In this document: positions 24,829 through 32,747 of the stretch, piece by piece
Layout of the letters: each line of letters opens with the position of its first letter
Numbering within the stretch: the first letter of the stretch is position 1
DNA from: Eubacterium sp.
GTDB taxonomy: Bacteria; Bacillota; Clostridia; Lachnospirales; Lachnospiraceae
Length of the DNA stretch: 49,094 nt
Reading direction: 5' to 3'
NCBI GenBank assembly: GCA_017539165.1
Contig: JAFYHN010000075.1
Coordinates: 1-49,094, forward strand
The notes under the pieces: generated by a model
Told to the model about the DNA's origin: nothing
Database searches by the model: none
What the model saw: the letters and a program-made list of their open reading frames with translations, nothing else
Position numbers and translations under genes: made by a program

Positions 24829-27438
24829 TTATCGTGTTTTTTTCAGACGTATCAAAACAATTATCCCTAAGAGTGATATTACCGCTAGTATAAGCGCGAG
24901 TATTATATTTGCATTATCTCCAGTCTTCACACTGGTATATATAGTTTTCGATGTGGTATTGTTTTTCGGTTTTTCTGTCGAATCCTGTGTAGTAGGTTCC
25001 TGTCTATACTCCGTAGTCATTTCAGTATTGTCTTTGTTTTTTTCAGTAGTAGTCTCAGTCGTTGTTTCTGTAGTAGCTTCGGTTGTTGTCTCTGTAGTTG
25101 CTTCAGTTGTTGGCTCTGTATCTTTTTCTGTGGTTTTTTCAGCTTCTTTTATACTGAACCCGACTTTATCACCATCCCCATCATCAAAGAGTGCTTCAAA
25201 TGTATGTTCACCTGCTGAAAGTGTCTCTAGATACTCGGGCCTCACGTCGATTATAATGCTTCCAGTTGTCAGTACTGTAAACTCCGGGGCTACAACCTGG
25301 TCATCAACCTTGCACCCTGTGTAATGCTCTCTGGTCATCTGCTCATCCTCGTCTCTATCATAAACAAACCTGAGGTATTCCTTAGACCCTTTTATCCATT
25401 CTGTCTTGATTCCCTGTTTATTCTGATATACAAATCTATTACGGGTCTGAGGCGTTGGCGTTACTTTGAAACTAACAGGCTGGCTTTCTGAACCGATATA
25501 ATTTTCAGTACCTGTCACGACTGCTTTCATGTAATATGTACCCACTTTTGTCGGAACTGTCTCAGAGTATCCTTCGTCTTTTGAAGTGCTGTATAAGATA
25601 GTAGCAGTATCCTCTCCAAAATCCGCTGTTACGGTAGGAGTAGAAGCGGATTCGCCTTCTTTCCAGTCATTTATAGCTGCTGTAATCTTATTATTCGTAT
25701 TTTTATTAACAGTAAATACAATATTCTGAATAGCATCAATATAGTAACCCTGTCCCTGTATAGTAATATCGTACTTTCCTGCATCTATTATCTTTGTTTC
25801 TTCGATAGTTTCATCATCTTTTGAGTAACTTAACGTATAATCTTTACCTTCTGAAAGCATAGCTTTAGTATCAGCATCTCTGACAGTTATACTAGGATGG
25901 AACGCAGACCCCTTATATACTTCAGATGGTATAGCATCGACCGTAAAGTCGTGTTTACTCCAACCAGCATACATCGTAGTATCCTTTGTAAATACAGTAT
26001 CTGTATCTACCTTTGTCTCATAACCTTCATCCAGATACCAGCCAGTAAAAGAGTATCCGTCTAATACAGGTTGAGGAAGATTTTTTAACTTTCCATTCTT
26101 ATCTATTTTGAATGATCCAGGTGATACAGTACCTTTTCCAGCTAAAAATGTTATTCTGATCATCAGTGCTATATCATCAATATCAGTATCTGGTGGATAA
26201 ATAAAAAGGCCTCCTTCTTCTCCTAATCCAGAAATATCATAGATATTTACTTTAAGCCTTTCGTATTCGTAACCAATTGTGTGTACTTCTGCAGATTCAT
26301 TAATTACAGTTTTGGATTTATATCCACAATTAATCCCATATTCTGCGTGTAACCCAGCTTTTGAGACTACTAATCCATCACATATCGTGATATTACCTAC
26401 GGTATCATATGTTTCGCTACCAATACCAGGTCCGCTAATCCCACCTGTCGCATGTATTACACCGCCACTTATTATGATATTTCCTATGGTTCCAAAACAA
26501 CAACCAATACCGGATCCAAAGTCTCCACCGTAAGCTAGTACATAGCCTCCATTTATTGTGATATTATCTACCGTCGAATGATAACCATCACAGATTCCGG
26601 CTCCAAAATAACCACCGTAAGCTAGTACATAGCCCCCATTTATCGTGATATCTCCGACAATTCCATAACAACCACAACCAATACCGGCTCCAAGCTCTCC
26701 GCCATAAGCATACACTTCCCCTCCACTTATCGTGATATCGCCGGCTTTTGCTTGATTACCACTACCAATACCGGCTCCATAGCTTCCACCACTTGAATTC
26801 AGATAGCCGTTACTTTCTACATCATCTTTTATAGTTAATAATCCATCTCCATTTAGTTCTAAGCCAGCATGTTTGTATCCTGATTTCAATGTATTCTTCC
26901 CATTTAGTTCAATATATACAGCTCCTGGTTTACTGCAATTGATCTGCAAAGCACATGAATCACTATCAATACTTAAGGCTTCAAGAATCAGATTCACAAC
27001 TCCGCCAGCATCTACATTATTTACAGTGATATTATTAGAAGTCGATTCACCTGTGAGAGTGATAGTGCCATTTATAAAGTAAGTATTGTCCCCCTGCTTT
27101 ACACTTACACCATCCTGACCTGCATCAATTATTATGTCTCCATCTGAAATGTTATAAACTCCTTCAGATACTGCTTCACTGGCAGTAACTTCTTCTACGT
27201 TTTCATTCTGAACAGCTTCAGAGGACACAACCACATCTTCTACAAATTCTTTTATAACTAAATCTTCAGTTTCATTTATCTCTACTTCTAATTCCTGTTC
27301 AGATCCTTCAGATATCGGTTCTGTTGGTGTTGCCAGTTCATCTGCATGAACCATCTCGCCAAACGCAGACATCTGCAGGACCAGAATCGTGGTCAACCCT
27401 ATAGATAATATTCTCCTAAATCCCTTTTTTACAGTCAT
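24829..27438 (-). CDS. large cell-wall surface protein with glycine-rich beta repeats and KTGD sorting tail
   Basis: 869 aa. A signal peptide (about 1-32) is followed by an acidic stretch and a region with roughly 30-residue repeats (about 215-370), each like GDITINGGYVLAYGG(Y/D)FGAGI, probably a beta-solenoid or carbohydrate-binding-like domain. Then come a Listeria-Bacteroides (InlB B-type) repeat ending in YSFTGWYLDEGYETK, MBG/YDG-like units (about 510-680), a beta domain and a long TTEATTETTTE linker. The C-terminus has SVKTGD, a hydrophobic segment (ILALILAVISLLGIIVLI) and RLKKTR, the layout of a sortase substrate although Leu-Pro is missing. Likely an adhesin-like protein. Confidence 0.85.
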   Translation of the reverse strand: MTVKKGFRRILSIGLTTILVLQMSAFGEMVHADELATPTEPISEGSEQELEVEINETEDLVIKEFVEDVVVSSEAVQNENVEEVTASEAVSEGVYNISDGDIIIDAGQDGVSVKQGDNTYFINGTITLTGESTSNNITVNNVDAGGVVNLILEALSIDSDSCALQINCSKPGAVYIELNGKNTLKSGYKHAGLELNGDGLLTIKDDVESNGYLNSSGGSYGAGIGSGNQAKAGDITISGGEVYAYGGELGAGIGCGCYGIVGDITINGGYVLAYGGYFGAGICDGYHSTVDNITINGGYVLAYGGDFGSGIGCCFGTIGNIIISGGVIHATGGISGPGIGSETYDTVGNITICDGLVVSKAGLHAEYGINCGYKSKTVINESAEVHTIGYEYERLKVNIYDISGLGEEGGLFIYPPDTDIDDIALMIRITFLAGKGTVSPGSFKIDKNGKLKNLPQPVLDGYSFTGWYLDEGYETKVDTDTVFTKDTTMYAGWSKHDFTVDAIPSEVYKGSAFHPSITVRDADTKAMLSEGKDYTLSYSKDDETIEETKIIDAGKYDITIQGQGYYIDAIQNIVFTVNKNTNNKITAAINDWKEGESASTPTVTADFGEDTATILYSTSKDEGYSETVPTKVGTYYMKAVVTGTENYIGSESQPVSFKVTPTPQTRNRFVYQNKQGIKTEWIKGSKEYLRFVYDRDEDEQMTREHYTGCKVDDQVVAPEFTVLTTGSIIIDVRPEYLETLSAGEHTFEALFDDGDGDKVGFSIKEAEKTTEKDTEPTTEATTETTTEATTETTTETTTEKNKDNTEMTTEYRQEPTTQDSTEKPKNNTTSKTIYTSVKTGDNANIILALILAVISLLGIIVLIRLKKTR

Positions 27439-27763
27439 CTTATTGCCTCCATAATTTACTCTTTCTCATGTCGGGCACCATTCAACCCCAAACATTCTCT
27501 ATATTTATAGATACATAAAAGACGAAAAATCCCCCAGAAAAAACCACTTTACTTTTAGTCCGCTTTCTTTTTTTGAGGTGTGCCGAATTAGGGACACCTT
27601 AGGTGACAGTTGAAATCAGATTTCAACTGTCACCTAGGGGGCTCGATTTGTATAACAAAGCAGAATGTTACGAAACGTAACCACATCTATTGAAATCCCC
27701 ACAGAACAGGAAGTATAATCAACTTAATCAGAGTCGACACTGGTTTAAAGAAAGGGTACTTTT
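27439..27763. other. 325-bp intergenic region between divergent genes
   Basis: It holds the leader of the surface protein (- strand), a small inverted repeat AGGTGT/ACACCT (27576-27581/27594-27599, 12-nt loop), palindromic repeat copy 8 immediately after it, and the presumed promoter of the Lrp gene at 27764. No protein or RNA gene is visible. Confidence 0.6.
27600..27636. repeat. palindromic repeat copy 8
   Basis: TAGGTGACAGTTGAAATC, central A, and its perfect reverse complement. Outer arms are TAGG/CCTA instead of the ATA/TAT or AGA/TCT of other copies. It lies between divergent genes, again not at a gene end. Confidence 0.88.
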
Positions 27764-28240
27764 ATGGACGATACAAACAAGGATATACTCAGGATACTTC
27801 GTGACAATGGACGTATGAGTTTTACAGAGATTGGTGAAAAGCTCGGAATATCCAGAGTAGCAGTAAAGAAGAGAGTTAAAAAACTAGAGGATGAAGGCAT
27901 TATCCGAGGATACAAGGCCATCATATATCGGGAAGACAACGTGAAGATGCTTATGGAAATAACTATGGTTGATGATGACTATGAAGATCTTCTTGAGTTC
28001 CTTAACCAAACAGGATATGTGACAGAAGTCTATGTGATGACTGGTAAGAATCGAATTCATGCGACAGCAGTAGCTCCTGATGTATCTGAACTAAAGTACC
28101 TTGCAAGAATGGTAAGCAAGAAGTTTGAGAACAAGATCAGAACTATCGGCTGCCATGGAGTAAAAGAAATAGTCAAGGACAAATACGGAGGTGTCGAATA
28201 TGATAGAGCTGAACGAGAAAGTAACAAGAGAAATGAATAA
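27764..28240 (+). CDS. Lrp/AsnC-family transcriptional regulator
   Basis: 158 aa. N-terminal winged helix: DDTNKDILRILRDNGRMSFT, then EIGEKLGISRVAVKKRVKKL and EDEGIIRGYKA. The C-terminal half is a shortened RAM-like domain (VKMLMEITMVDDDYEDLLEF, then GKNRIHATAVA). It differs from the Lrp protein at 11543 in sequence and in the C-terminal part. The next gene starts inside its last 41 bases. It probably controls nearby genes; the effector is unknown. Confidence 0.88.
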   Translation: MDDTNKDILRILRDNGRMSFTEIGEKLGISRVAVKKRVKKLEDEGIIRGYKAIIYREDNVKMLMEITMVDDDYEDLLEFLNQTGYVTEVYVMTGKNRIHATAVAPDVSELKYLARMVSKKFENKIRTIGCHGVKEIVKDKYGGVEYDRAERESNKRNE

Positions 28241-28592
28241 ATACCTGGATGAAACAACAATCGAGGAGATACTTGCAAGAAATAAGAAAATGTTTCATTT
28301 TCAGATAATGTTTAATAAGCAGCAAATGAATCAGGAGATAGATGTCCTGGATCTAAGTATGAGAGGTTACAACTGCCTTAAGAGACACGGCTTTAAAACC
28401 CTTAGAGATCTTGTAAATGGTGTAGAGACAAAAGATGACGCAACAAGCAAAAAACAGCTTCTTAGACTTAGAAATCTTGGAAGGAACACTGCCGAGGAGA
28501 TACTAATGAAGCTGTTCTACTATCAATTCCAGATCCTTTCAGATGAAGGAAAAAGGAATTATATGCAGCAGATTGTTGAATTAAATCTATAA
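28200..28592 (+). CDS. RNA polymerase alpha-CTD-like small protein
   Basis: Start taken at ATG 28200, with GGAGG (28187-28191) 8 nt upstream, inside the preceding Lrp gene (41-nt overlap). The 130-aa product has a helical N-terminus (residues 1-45) and an alpha-CTD-like helix-hairpin-helix domain: IDVLDLSMRGYNCLKRHGFK, then TLRDLVNG and LLRLRNLGRNTAEEI. In RpoA this domain binds UP-element DNA and activators. There is no N-terminal assembly domain, so this is not RpoA itself. It may bind DNA or partner the Lrp protein; that is inference. Confidence 0.78.
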   Translation: MIELNEKVTREMNKYLDETTIEEILARNKKMFHFQIMFNKQQMNQEIDVLDLSMRGYNCLKRHGFKTLRDLVNGVETKDDATSKKQLLRLRNLGRNTAEEILMKLFYYQFQILSDEGKRNYMQQIVELNL

Positions 28593-28618
28593 GGTGATTT
28601 CTACGAAATAGACTGAGA

Positions 28619-28702
28619 ATGGTTTTCAGTAAATATGAAGAACATGCTCATCTTGGATGTATAAGGATAGATGATATGGAAGAGTTTTATGTGAAATTGT
28701 AA
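28619..28702 (+). CDS. 27-aa ORF, possible gene fragment
   Basis: ATG 28619 to TAA 28702 encodes a 27-aa peptide (starting MVFSKYEEHAHLGCIRIDDM). No good ribosome site precedes it (nearest AGACTGAGA). The text looks protein-like and may be the tail of a lost gene. I do not recognise it. Confidence 0.2.
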   Translation: MVFSKYEEHAHLGCIRIDDMEEFYVKL

Positions 28703-28742
28703 TTTATTAGATTTATTAGATTGAAGAGAGTGAGGTGATTAT

Positions 28743-29084
28743 ATGCAGCCGATAGGACTATTTCATCCAGACTATAAACGTTTTGTAAGCTATTATCCTG
28801 AAGTATCAGCTAACGAGGTTGCAATAATAATAGATTATTGGAATACGTTTTGGTTACATCCGGAACAATTTGTTGATACAGGTTTAATAGATATTGTTTT
28901 ACCATGGGTAAGAAATGAAATTAATACGCGAAAATGGGAAATATTTGATCGAGATACCGAGAAATATCTTGGGTCAATTGATTATAAAGATGTTTCAGAT
29001 GAATTAAGAGCAATAATAAAAGCAGAACAAGTGTATGGTCGTGGAAATATTTATGTATCTCTAAAATGTACTTCTCGTAAATAA
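28743..29084 (+). CDS. hypothetical protein, 113 aa
   Basis: GTGAGGTGA precedes ATG 28743. The protein has no signal or membrane segment and is rich in aromatic residues (YYPEVSANEVAIIIDYWNTF, then WLHPEQFVDTGLIDIVLPW). I do not recognise the family. It stands alone between the alpha-CTD-like gene and the nucleic-acid gene cluster and could be an accessory small protein. Base composition is AT-richer than the operon at 2-10 kb. Confidence 0.55.
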   Translation: MQPIGLFHPDYKRFVSYYPEVSANEVAIIIDYWNTFWLHPEQFVDTGLIDIVLPWVRNEINTRKWEIFDRDTEKYLGSIDYKDVSDELRAIIKAEQVYGRGNIYVSLKCTSRK

Positions 29085-29229
29085 ATGATTATATTATCAT
29101 TCAGAATCGTGATTGATTTACATAATGCTAAAGGAGCGTGGCTTTGTCCCTTTATTTACACGCGGGTTTATGATAGAATGTAATCGTTGATATTGACTTG
29201 TTTTATGTGAAAAGGGATGACTTGCAAAG

Positions 29230-29313
29230 ATGGGAATGAATCAAGTTAGAAAACAAAAATATATTATATTTTATAAGCAATGGCAGACAGATAGAACACA
29301 CACTGAGTTCTAA
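29230..29313 (+). other. possible leader peptide ORF overlapping a terminator
   Basis: ATG 29230 to TAA 29313 gives 27 aa, starting MGMNQVRKQKYIIFYKQWQT. Its end overlaps the terminator-like hairpin at 29283-29336, the arrangement of an attenuation leader, but the ribosome site is weak. It may be chance. Confidence 0.25.
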
Positions 29314-29340
29314 GAGCGTGTGTATTTTCTGTCTGCTTTT
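29283..29340 (+). terminator. terminator/attenuator upstream of the exonuclease gene
   Basis: Outer stem GCAGACAG/CTGTCTGC (29283-29290/29329-29336) and inner ACACAC/GTGTGT are followed by TTTT. A competing hairpin AGAAC/GTTCT (29294-29310 region) would break the inner stem. It lies 22 nt before ATG 29362. Confidence 0.6.
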
Positions 29341-29361
29341 GTAATTGGAGGATTTTAGAAT

Positions 29362-29910
29362 ATGAAATTCGCTGTAATAGATACCGAAACTACATGGACA
29401 GATAAGGTAATGTCTATCGGCGTTGTTATAGCAGATGGTAAATCAATAAAGGCACTTAAATCGAAATACTACATAATTAATCCAGAATTTAGAAGTGGAG
29501 GAATGTTTTCAGGGACTATTAATGATGCTCCTAAAGATAAGACATTTGTTATGTCTCGTTTAGAGGCAATTCAAGATATTAAGTCATTGCTTACTCGTGA
29601 ATCGGTTAATACTATTTTTGCGTATAATGCAAATTTTGATTACAAACATTTGCCAGAACTAAATTCGTATACATGGGTAGATATTATGAAGATAGCGGCT
29701 TACAGGCAGTATAACCAGTATATTCCTAAGAATGCACAGTGTTGTGGAACTGGACGATTAAAAAGTGGATATGGAGTAGAGGCTATCTTGAATATGATGG
29801 TTCGTAATTATCAAGAAACACATAATGCGTATTACGATGCGATAGACGAACTTAAGATTGTAGAGTTACTTGGTTTGGATATAAAGGTATATAAAAAAGC
29901 AATTATATAG
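29362..29910 (+). CDS. DEDDh 3'-5' exonuclease (DnaQ-like)
   Basis: 182 aa. Exo I motif VIDTETTWTD (Asp7, Glu9), Exo II FAYNANFDYKHL with Asp, and Exo III ETHNAYYDAIDEL with the DEDDh-type His and Asp. These are all the catalytic residues of a 3'-5' exonuclease of the RNase T/DnaQ type. It is short and carries no polymerase or other domain. TTGGAGG precedes ATG 29362. The next gene begins within 10 nt, so this is the first gene of a tightly packed cluster. The substrate (DNA or RNA) is not known. Confidence 0.85.
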   Translation: MKFAVIDTETTWTDKVMSIGVVIADGKSIKALKSKYYIINPEFRSGGMFSGTINDAPKDKTFVMSRLEAIQDIKSLLTRESVNTIFAYNANFDYKHLPELNSYTWVDIMKIAAYRQYNQYIPKNAQCCGTGRLKSGYGVEAILNMMVRNYQETHNAYYDAIDELKIVELLGLDIKVYKKAII

Positions 29911-29919
29911 GTGCAATGT

Positions 29920-31860
29920 ATGATAGTGTATTCGGGATTAAAAACAGATTTTATGAATAGCGTTGAGAATGATTCAATTGCTATAGAAATAGAGCAGATG
30001 ATTCAGGAGAAGATGGGAAGGAAAACACCCATAGCTGAGTTTAGATCATGGGAGAATTCTCTTTCGTATATGTACAAGGTTTTAAATGTATCCGATATTC
30101 CATCTGATGCAGGAATCGCTATCGAATATAACATTCCGCAAACATCGAAACGAGTTGATTTCCTTATATCAGGATATGATGACTCCGAGAACCCTGGAGT
30201 GACTGTTATTGAATTGAAACAGTGGGATGAATTAAAGTGCATTAGAGGAGTTGATGCATTAGTTGAGACATATGTTGGAGGTGGATTAAGGACAGTTGTT
30301 CATCCTTCGTATCAGGCATGGTCATATGCTCAGTTAATAAGAGATTATAATGCGACGGTTCAGGACGAAGATATAACAATCAATCCATGTGTATGTATGC
30401 ATAATTATATAAGACAGGAGAATGATCCTGTAGATGATAAGATTTATGGTTCTTATTACAAAGAAGCACCTGTTTTTACAAAGGGACAGATATCGTTCCT
30501 TAGAGACTATATAAGAAAAACTGTTGTTAAGGGTGACAAAAATATAACTCTTGATAAGATAGAAAATGGAAAGATAAGACCATCAAAAAGTCTCCAGAAT
30601 GCGATATCATCTATGCTTCAGGGTAATAAAGAATTTGTAATGATAGACGAGCAGAAGGTTGTATATGAGAAGATACTTCAGCTTTCTGAAATGAGTCAGA
30701 GGGATTACAAGAAAAGAACAATAATTATTAAAGGTGGTCCAGGGACCGGAAAATCGGTAATAGCGATAAATCTTTTAGCAGAACTTACAATTAGAGATCA
30801 GATGGTTCAATATGTATCAAAGAATAGTGCACCGAGAGACGTTTATAAGAGAAAACTCAAGGGTGACTTTAAAATGTCAAGTATCGATAATCTTTTTAAA
30901 GGATCTGGAATGTATACGGAAACAAAAAGAAATTCGATACATACTTTACTTGTTGATGAAGCGCACAGACTAAATGAAAAATCTGGAATGTTTCATAATA
31001 AAGGAGAAAACCAGATTAAAGAAATTATTAATAGTGCATACTGTTCGGTATTTTTCATAGATGAATCTCAAAGAGTTACAATGGATGATATTGGTTCGAT
31101 AGATGAGATTAAGAAATGGGCTAAAGATTTGGATTCTGAACTGTACGAAATGGAGCTTGTTTCACAGTTTAGATGTAATGGTTCTGATGGTTATATTTCC
31201 TGGTTGGATAATACTCTTGGAATTAGAGATACAGCTAATTTTGATCTGGACGGAATAGATTTTGATTTTAAAATATGTGATACACCAAATGAAGTTCGTA
31301 AACTGATAGTAGATAAAAATCGGAGTGGTGTCGCGAGAATGCTGGCTGGATATTGCTGGGACTGGAATAAACAGGAAGCAAATAATACGGATTATCATGA
31401 TATAGTAATAGATGATTTTGAGATGAGTTGGAATCTGGGTTCTGGAGAACCTTTTGCTGTAAGCGACACATCTATTAATGAGATTGGATGTATCCATACA
31501 TCACAAGGATTAGAATTCGATTATGTTGGAGTGATAATCGGAAAAGACATTAGATATGAGAATGATCATGTTGTTACGGATTTTAGTAAAAGAGCTAGAA
31601 CTGATCAATCTTTAAAAGGAATAAAAAAGCTATACAAAGAAGATCCAGAAGAAGCTAAGCGCCGAGCGGAAGAAATAATAAAGAATACATATAGAACTCT
31701 TTTGACAAGGGGAATGAAAGGTTGCTATGTATATTGTGAAGACCCCAATCTTGCTGATCATTTCCGCCAAAGAATGATGGCTTATGCAAAAGGATTTCAT
31801 TCACATAAAGATTCGAATAAGGAGAATAATAATGAACCAGCAAACGATAGACAGAATTAG
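29920..31860 (+). CDS. DUF2075 P-loop helicase-like protein with PD-(D/E)XK-like N-terminus
   Basis: ATG 29920 is chosen (AGGTG at 29909-29913); a GTG at 29911 in frame is less likely. The 646-aa protein has an N-terminal part with RVDFLISG and, about 20 residues later, VIELKQW, an Asp...Glu-x-Lys pattern like PD-(D/E)XK nucleases. The C-terminal DUF2075 helicase domain has Walker A GGPGTGKSV, Walker B LLVDEAHRL, FFIDESQRV, SQFRCNGSDG, and the late helicase motif IHTSQGLEFDYVGVIIG followed by YRTLLTRGMKGCYVY. It is similar in outline to Schlafen-type ATPases. It probably acts on nucleic acid. Confidence 0.83.
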   Translation: MIVYSGLKTDFMNSVENDSIAIEIEQMIQEKMGRKTPIAEFRSWENSLSYMYKVLNVSDIPSDAGIAIEYNIPQTSKRVDFLISGYDDSENPGVTVIELKQWDELKCIRGVDALVETYVGGGLRTVVHPSYQAWSYAQLIRDYNATVQDEDITINPCVCMHNYIRQENDPVDDKIYGSYYKEAPVFTKGQISFLRDYIRKTVVKGDKNITLDKIENGKIRPSKSLQNAISSMLQGNKEFVMIDEQKVVYEKILQLSEMSQRDYKKRTIIIKGGPGTGKSVIAINLLAELTIRDQMVQYVSKNSAPRDVYKRKLKGDFKMSSIDNLFKGSGMYTETKRNSIHTLLVDEAHRLNEKSGMFHNKGENQIKEIINSAYCSVFFIDESQRVTMDDIGSIDEIKKWAKDLDSELYEMELVSQFRCNGSDGYISWLDNTLGIRDTANFDLDGIDFDFKICDTPNEVRKLIVDKNRSGVARMLAGYCWDWNKQEANNTDYHDIVIDDFEMSWNLGSGEPFAVSDTSINEIGCIHTSQGLEFDYVGVIIGKDIRYENDHVVTDFSKRARTDQSLKGIKKLYKEDPEEAKRRAEEIIKNTYRTLLTRGMKGCYVYCEDPNLADHFRQRMMAYAKGFHSHKDSNKENNNEPANDRQN

Positions 31861-32152
31861 AAAATTTACGGATGACAGAGACTGGGAGCAGTTTCATTCT
31901 CCTTCGAATCTTGCAAAATCAATATGTATAGAGGCTGCAGAACTACTGGAATGTTTTCAGTGGGATGATAATTATGATATTCAGCATGTTAAAGAAGAAC
32001 TTGCAGACGTCTTAGTGTACTGCAGAAATATGCTAGATAGACTTGGCTTAGACGAAGACGAAATAGTAAATTCAAAGATGGATCAGAATGAAAAGAAATA
32101 TCCGGTCGATAAGGCAAAAGGAAATTCAGATAAATATGACAGTTTCGTATAA
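31832..32152 (+). CDS. MazG-type nucleotide pyrophosphohydrolase
   Basis: ATG 31832 follows AAGGAG (31819-31824) by 7 nt and overlaps the end of the DUF2075 gene by 29 nt. The 106-aa protein has the all-alpha NTP pyrophosphatase pattern: NLAKSICIEAAELLECFQWD and VKEELADVLVYCRNML, with the Glu/Glu/Glu/Asp metal ligands of the E-x2-E...E-x2-D motif in place. It hydrolyses (d)NTPs to monophosphates in characterised relatives. Its overlap with a helicase/nuclease gene suggests a role in the same pathway, e.g. nucleotide depletion. Confidence 0.85.
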   Translation: MNQQTIDRIRKFTDDRDWEQFHSPSNLAKSICIEAAELLECFQWDDNYDIQHVKEELADVLVYCRNMLDRLGLDEDEIVNSKMDQNEKKYPVDKAKGNSDKYDSFV

Positions 32153-32735
32153 TGATGAAACATTAAAGTATTACAATGAAAAGACAACTGAATTTTATGA
32201 TTCTACGGTATGTGCTGATCTGACATTATTGTATGATAGATTTCTGAAAGAAGTATGTACCGGAGGAAAGATTCTTGATTTTGGATGTGGTTCTGGAAGA
32301 GATGCAAAAGCATTCAAAGATAGAGGATATGAGGTTGAAGCAATAGATGGCTCAGTAGAGTTATGTAAACTGGCTTCGGGATATGCAGGTATTGAAGTAA
32401 GATGTATAGATTTCTTTGATATAAAAGAAAAAGAGAAGTACGATGGTATATGGGCTTGTGCATCGCTGCTTCATATCGAAAGGAAAAGACTACCTGAGAT
32501 TATCAAGCTGCTTCGTGATGCACTTGTAACAAATGGCGTTATATATATGTCATTTAAGTATGGCGACTTTTCTGGCATGAGAAACGAGAGATATTTCACG
32601 GATTTAAATGAAGAATTAGCAAAAGAGATAATTGAACAAATAGATGGGTTAAAAAACATTGATATGTGGGAATCATACGATGTTCGTAGAGAGAAGGACG
32701 TTCGTTGGTTGAATCTATTACTTAGGAAGATTTGA
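32136..32735 (+). CDS. class I SAM-dependent methyltransferase
   Basis: ATG 32136 is preferred over ATG 32088 because it lies next to the natural end of the MazG gene (17-nt overlap) and gives a normal start (MTVSYNDETLKYYNEKTTEF). The 199-aa product has motif I ILDFGCGSGRDAKAF, motif II YEVEAIDGS, and WACASLLHI. It lacks a DNA target-recognition domain, and the (N/D)PPY motif is missing, so it is more likely a small-molecule, RNA or protein methyltransferase than a DNA modification enzyme. Confidence 0.82.
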   Translation: MTVSYNDETLKYYNEKTTEFYDSTVCADLTLLYDRFLKEVCTGGKILDFGCGSGRDAKAFKDRGYEVEAIDGSVELCKLASGYAGIEVRCIDFFDIKEKEKYDGIWACASLLHIERKRLPEIIKLLRDALVTNGVIYMSFKYGDFSGMRNERYFTDLNEELAKEIIEQIDGLKNIDMWESYDVRREKDVRWLNLLLRKI

Positions 32736-32747
32736 GTAGAGGGGTTT

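Noticed and set aside
24767-25324. + strand ORF of 185 aa rich in Val and Ser
   Set aside because: It is the antisense shadow of the TTEATTE linker of the - strand wall protein and has no ribosome site.
11499-27636. CRISPR array
   Set aside because: The eight repeats are kilobases apart with genes between; there are no spacers of regular length and no cas genes.
29085-29170. Terminator built from GCGTG/CACGC near 29133
   Set aside because: A stem of only about 5 bp with a long loop and no clear T-run after it.
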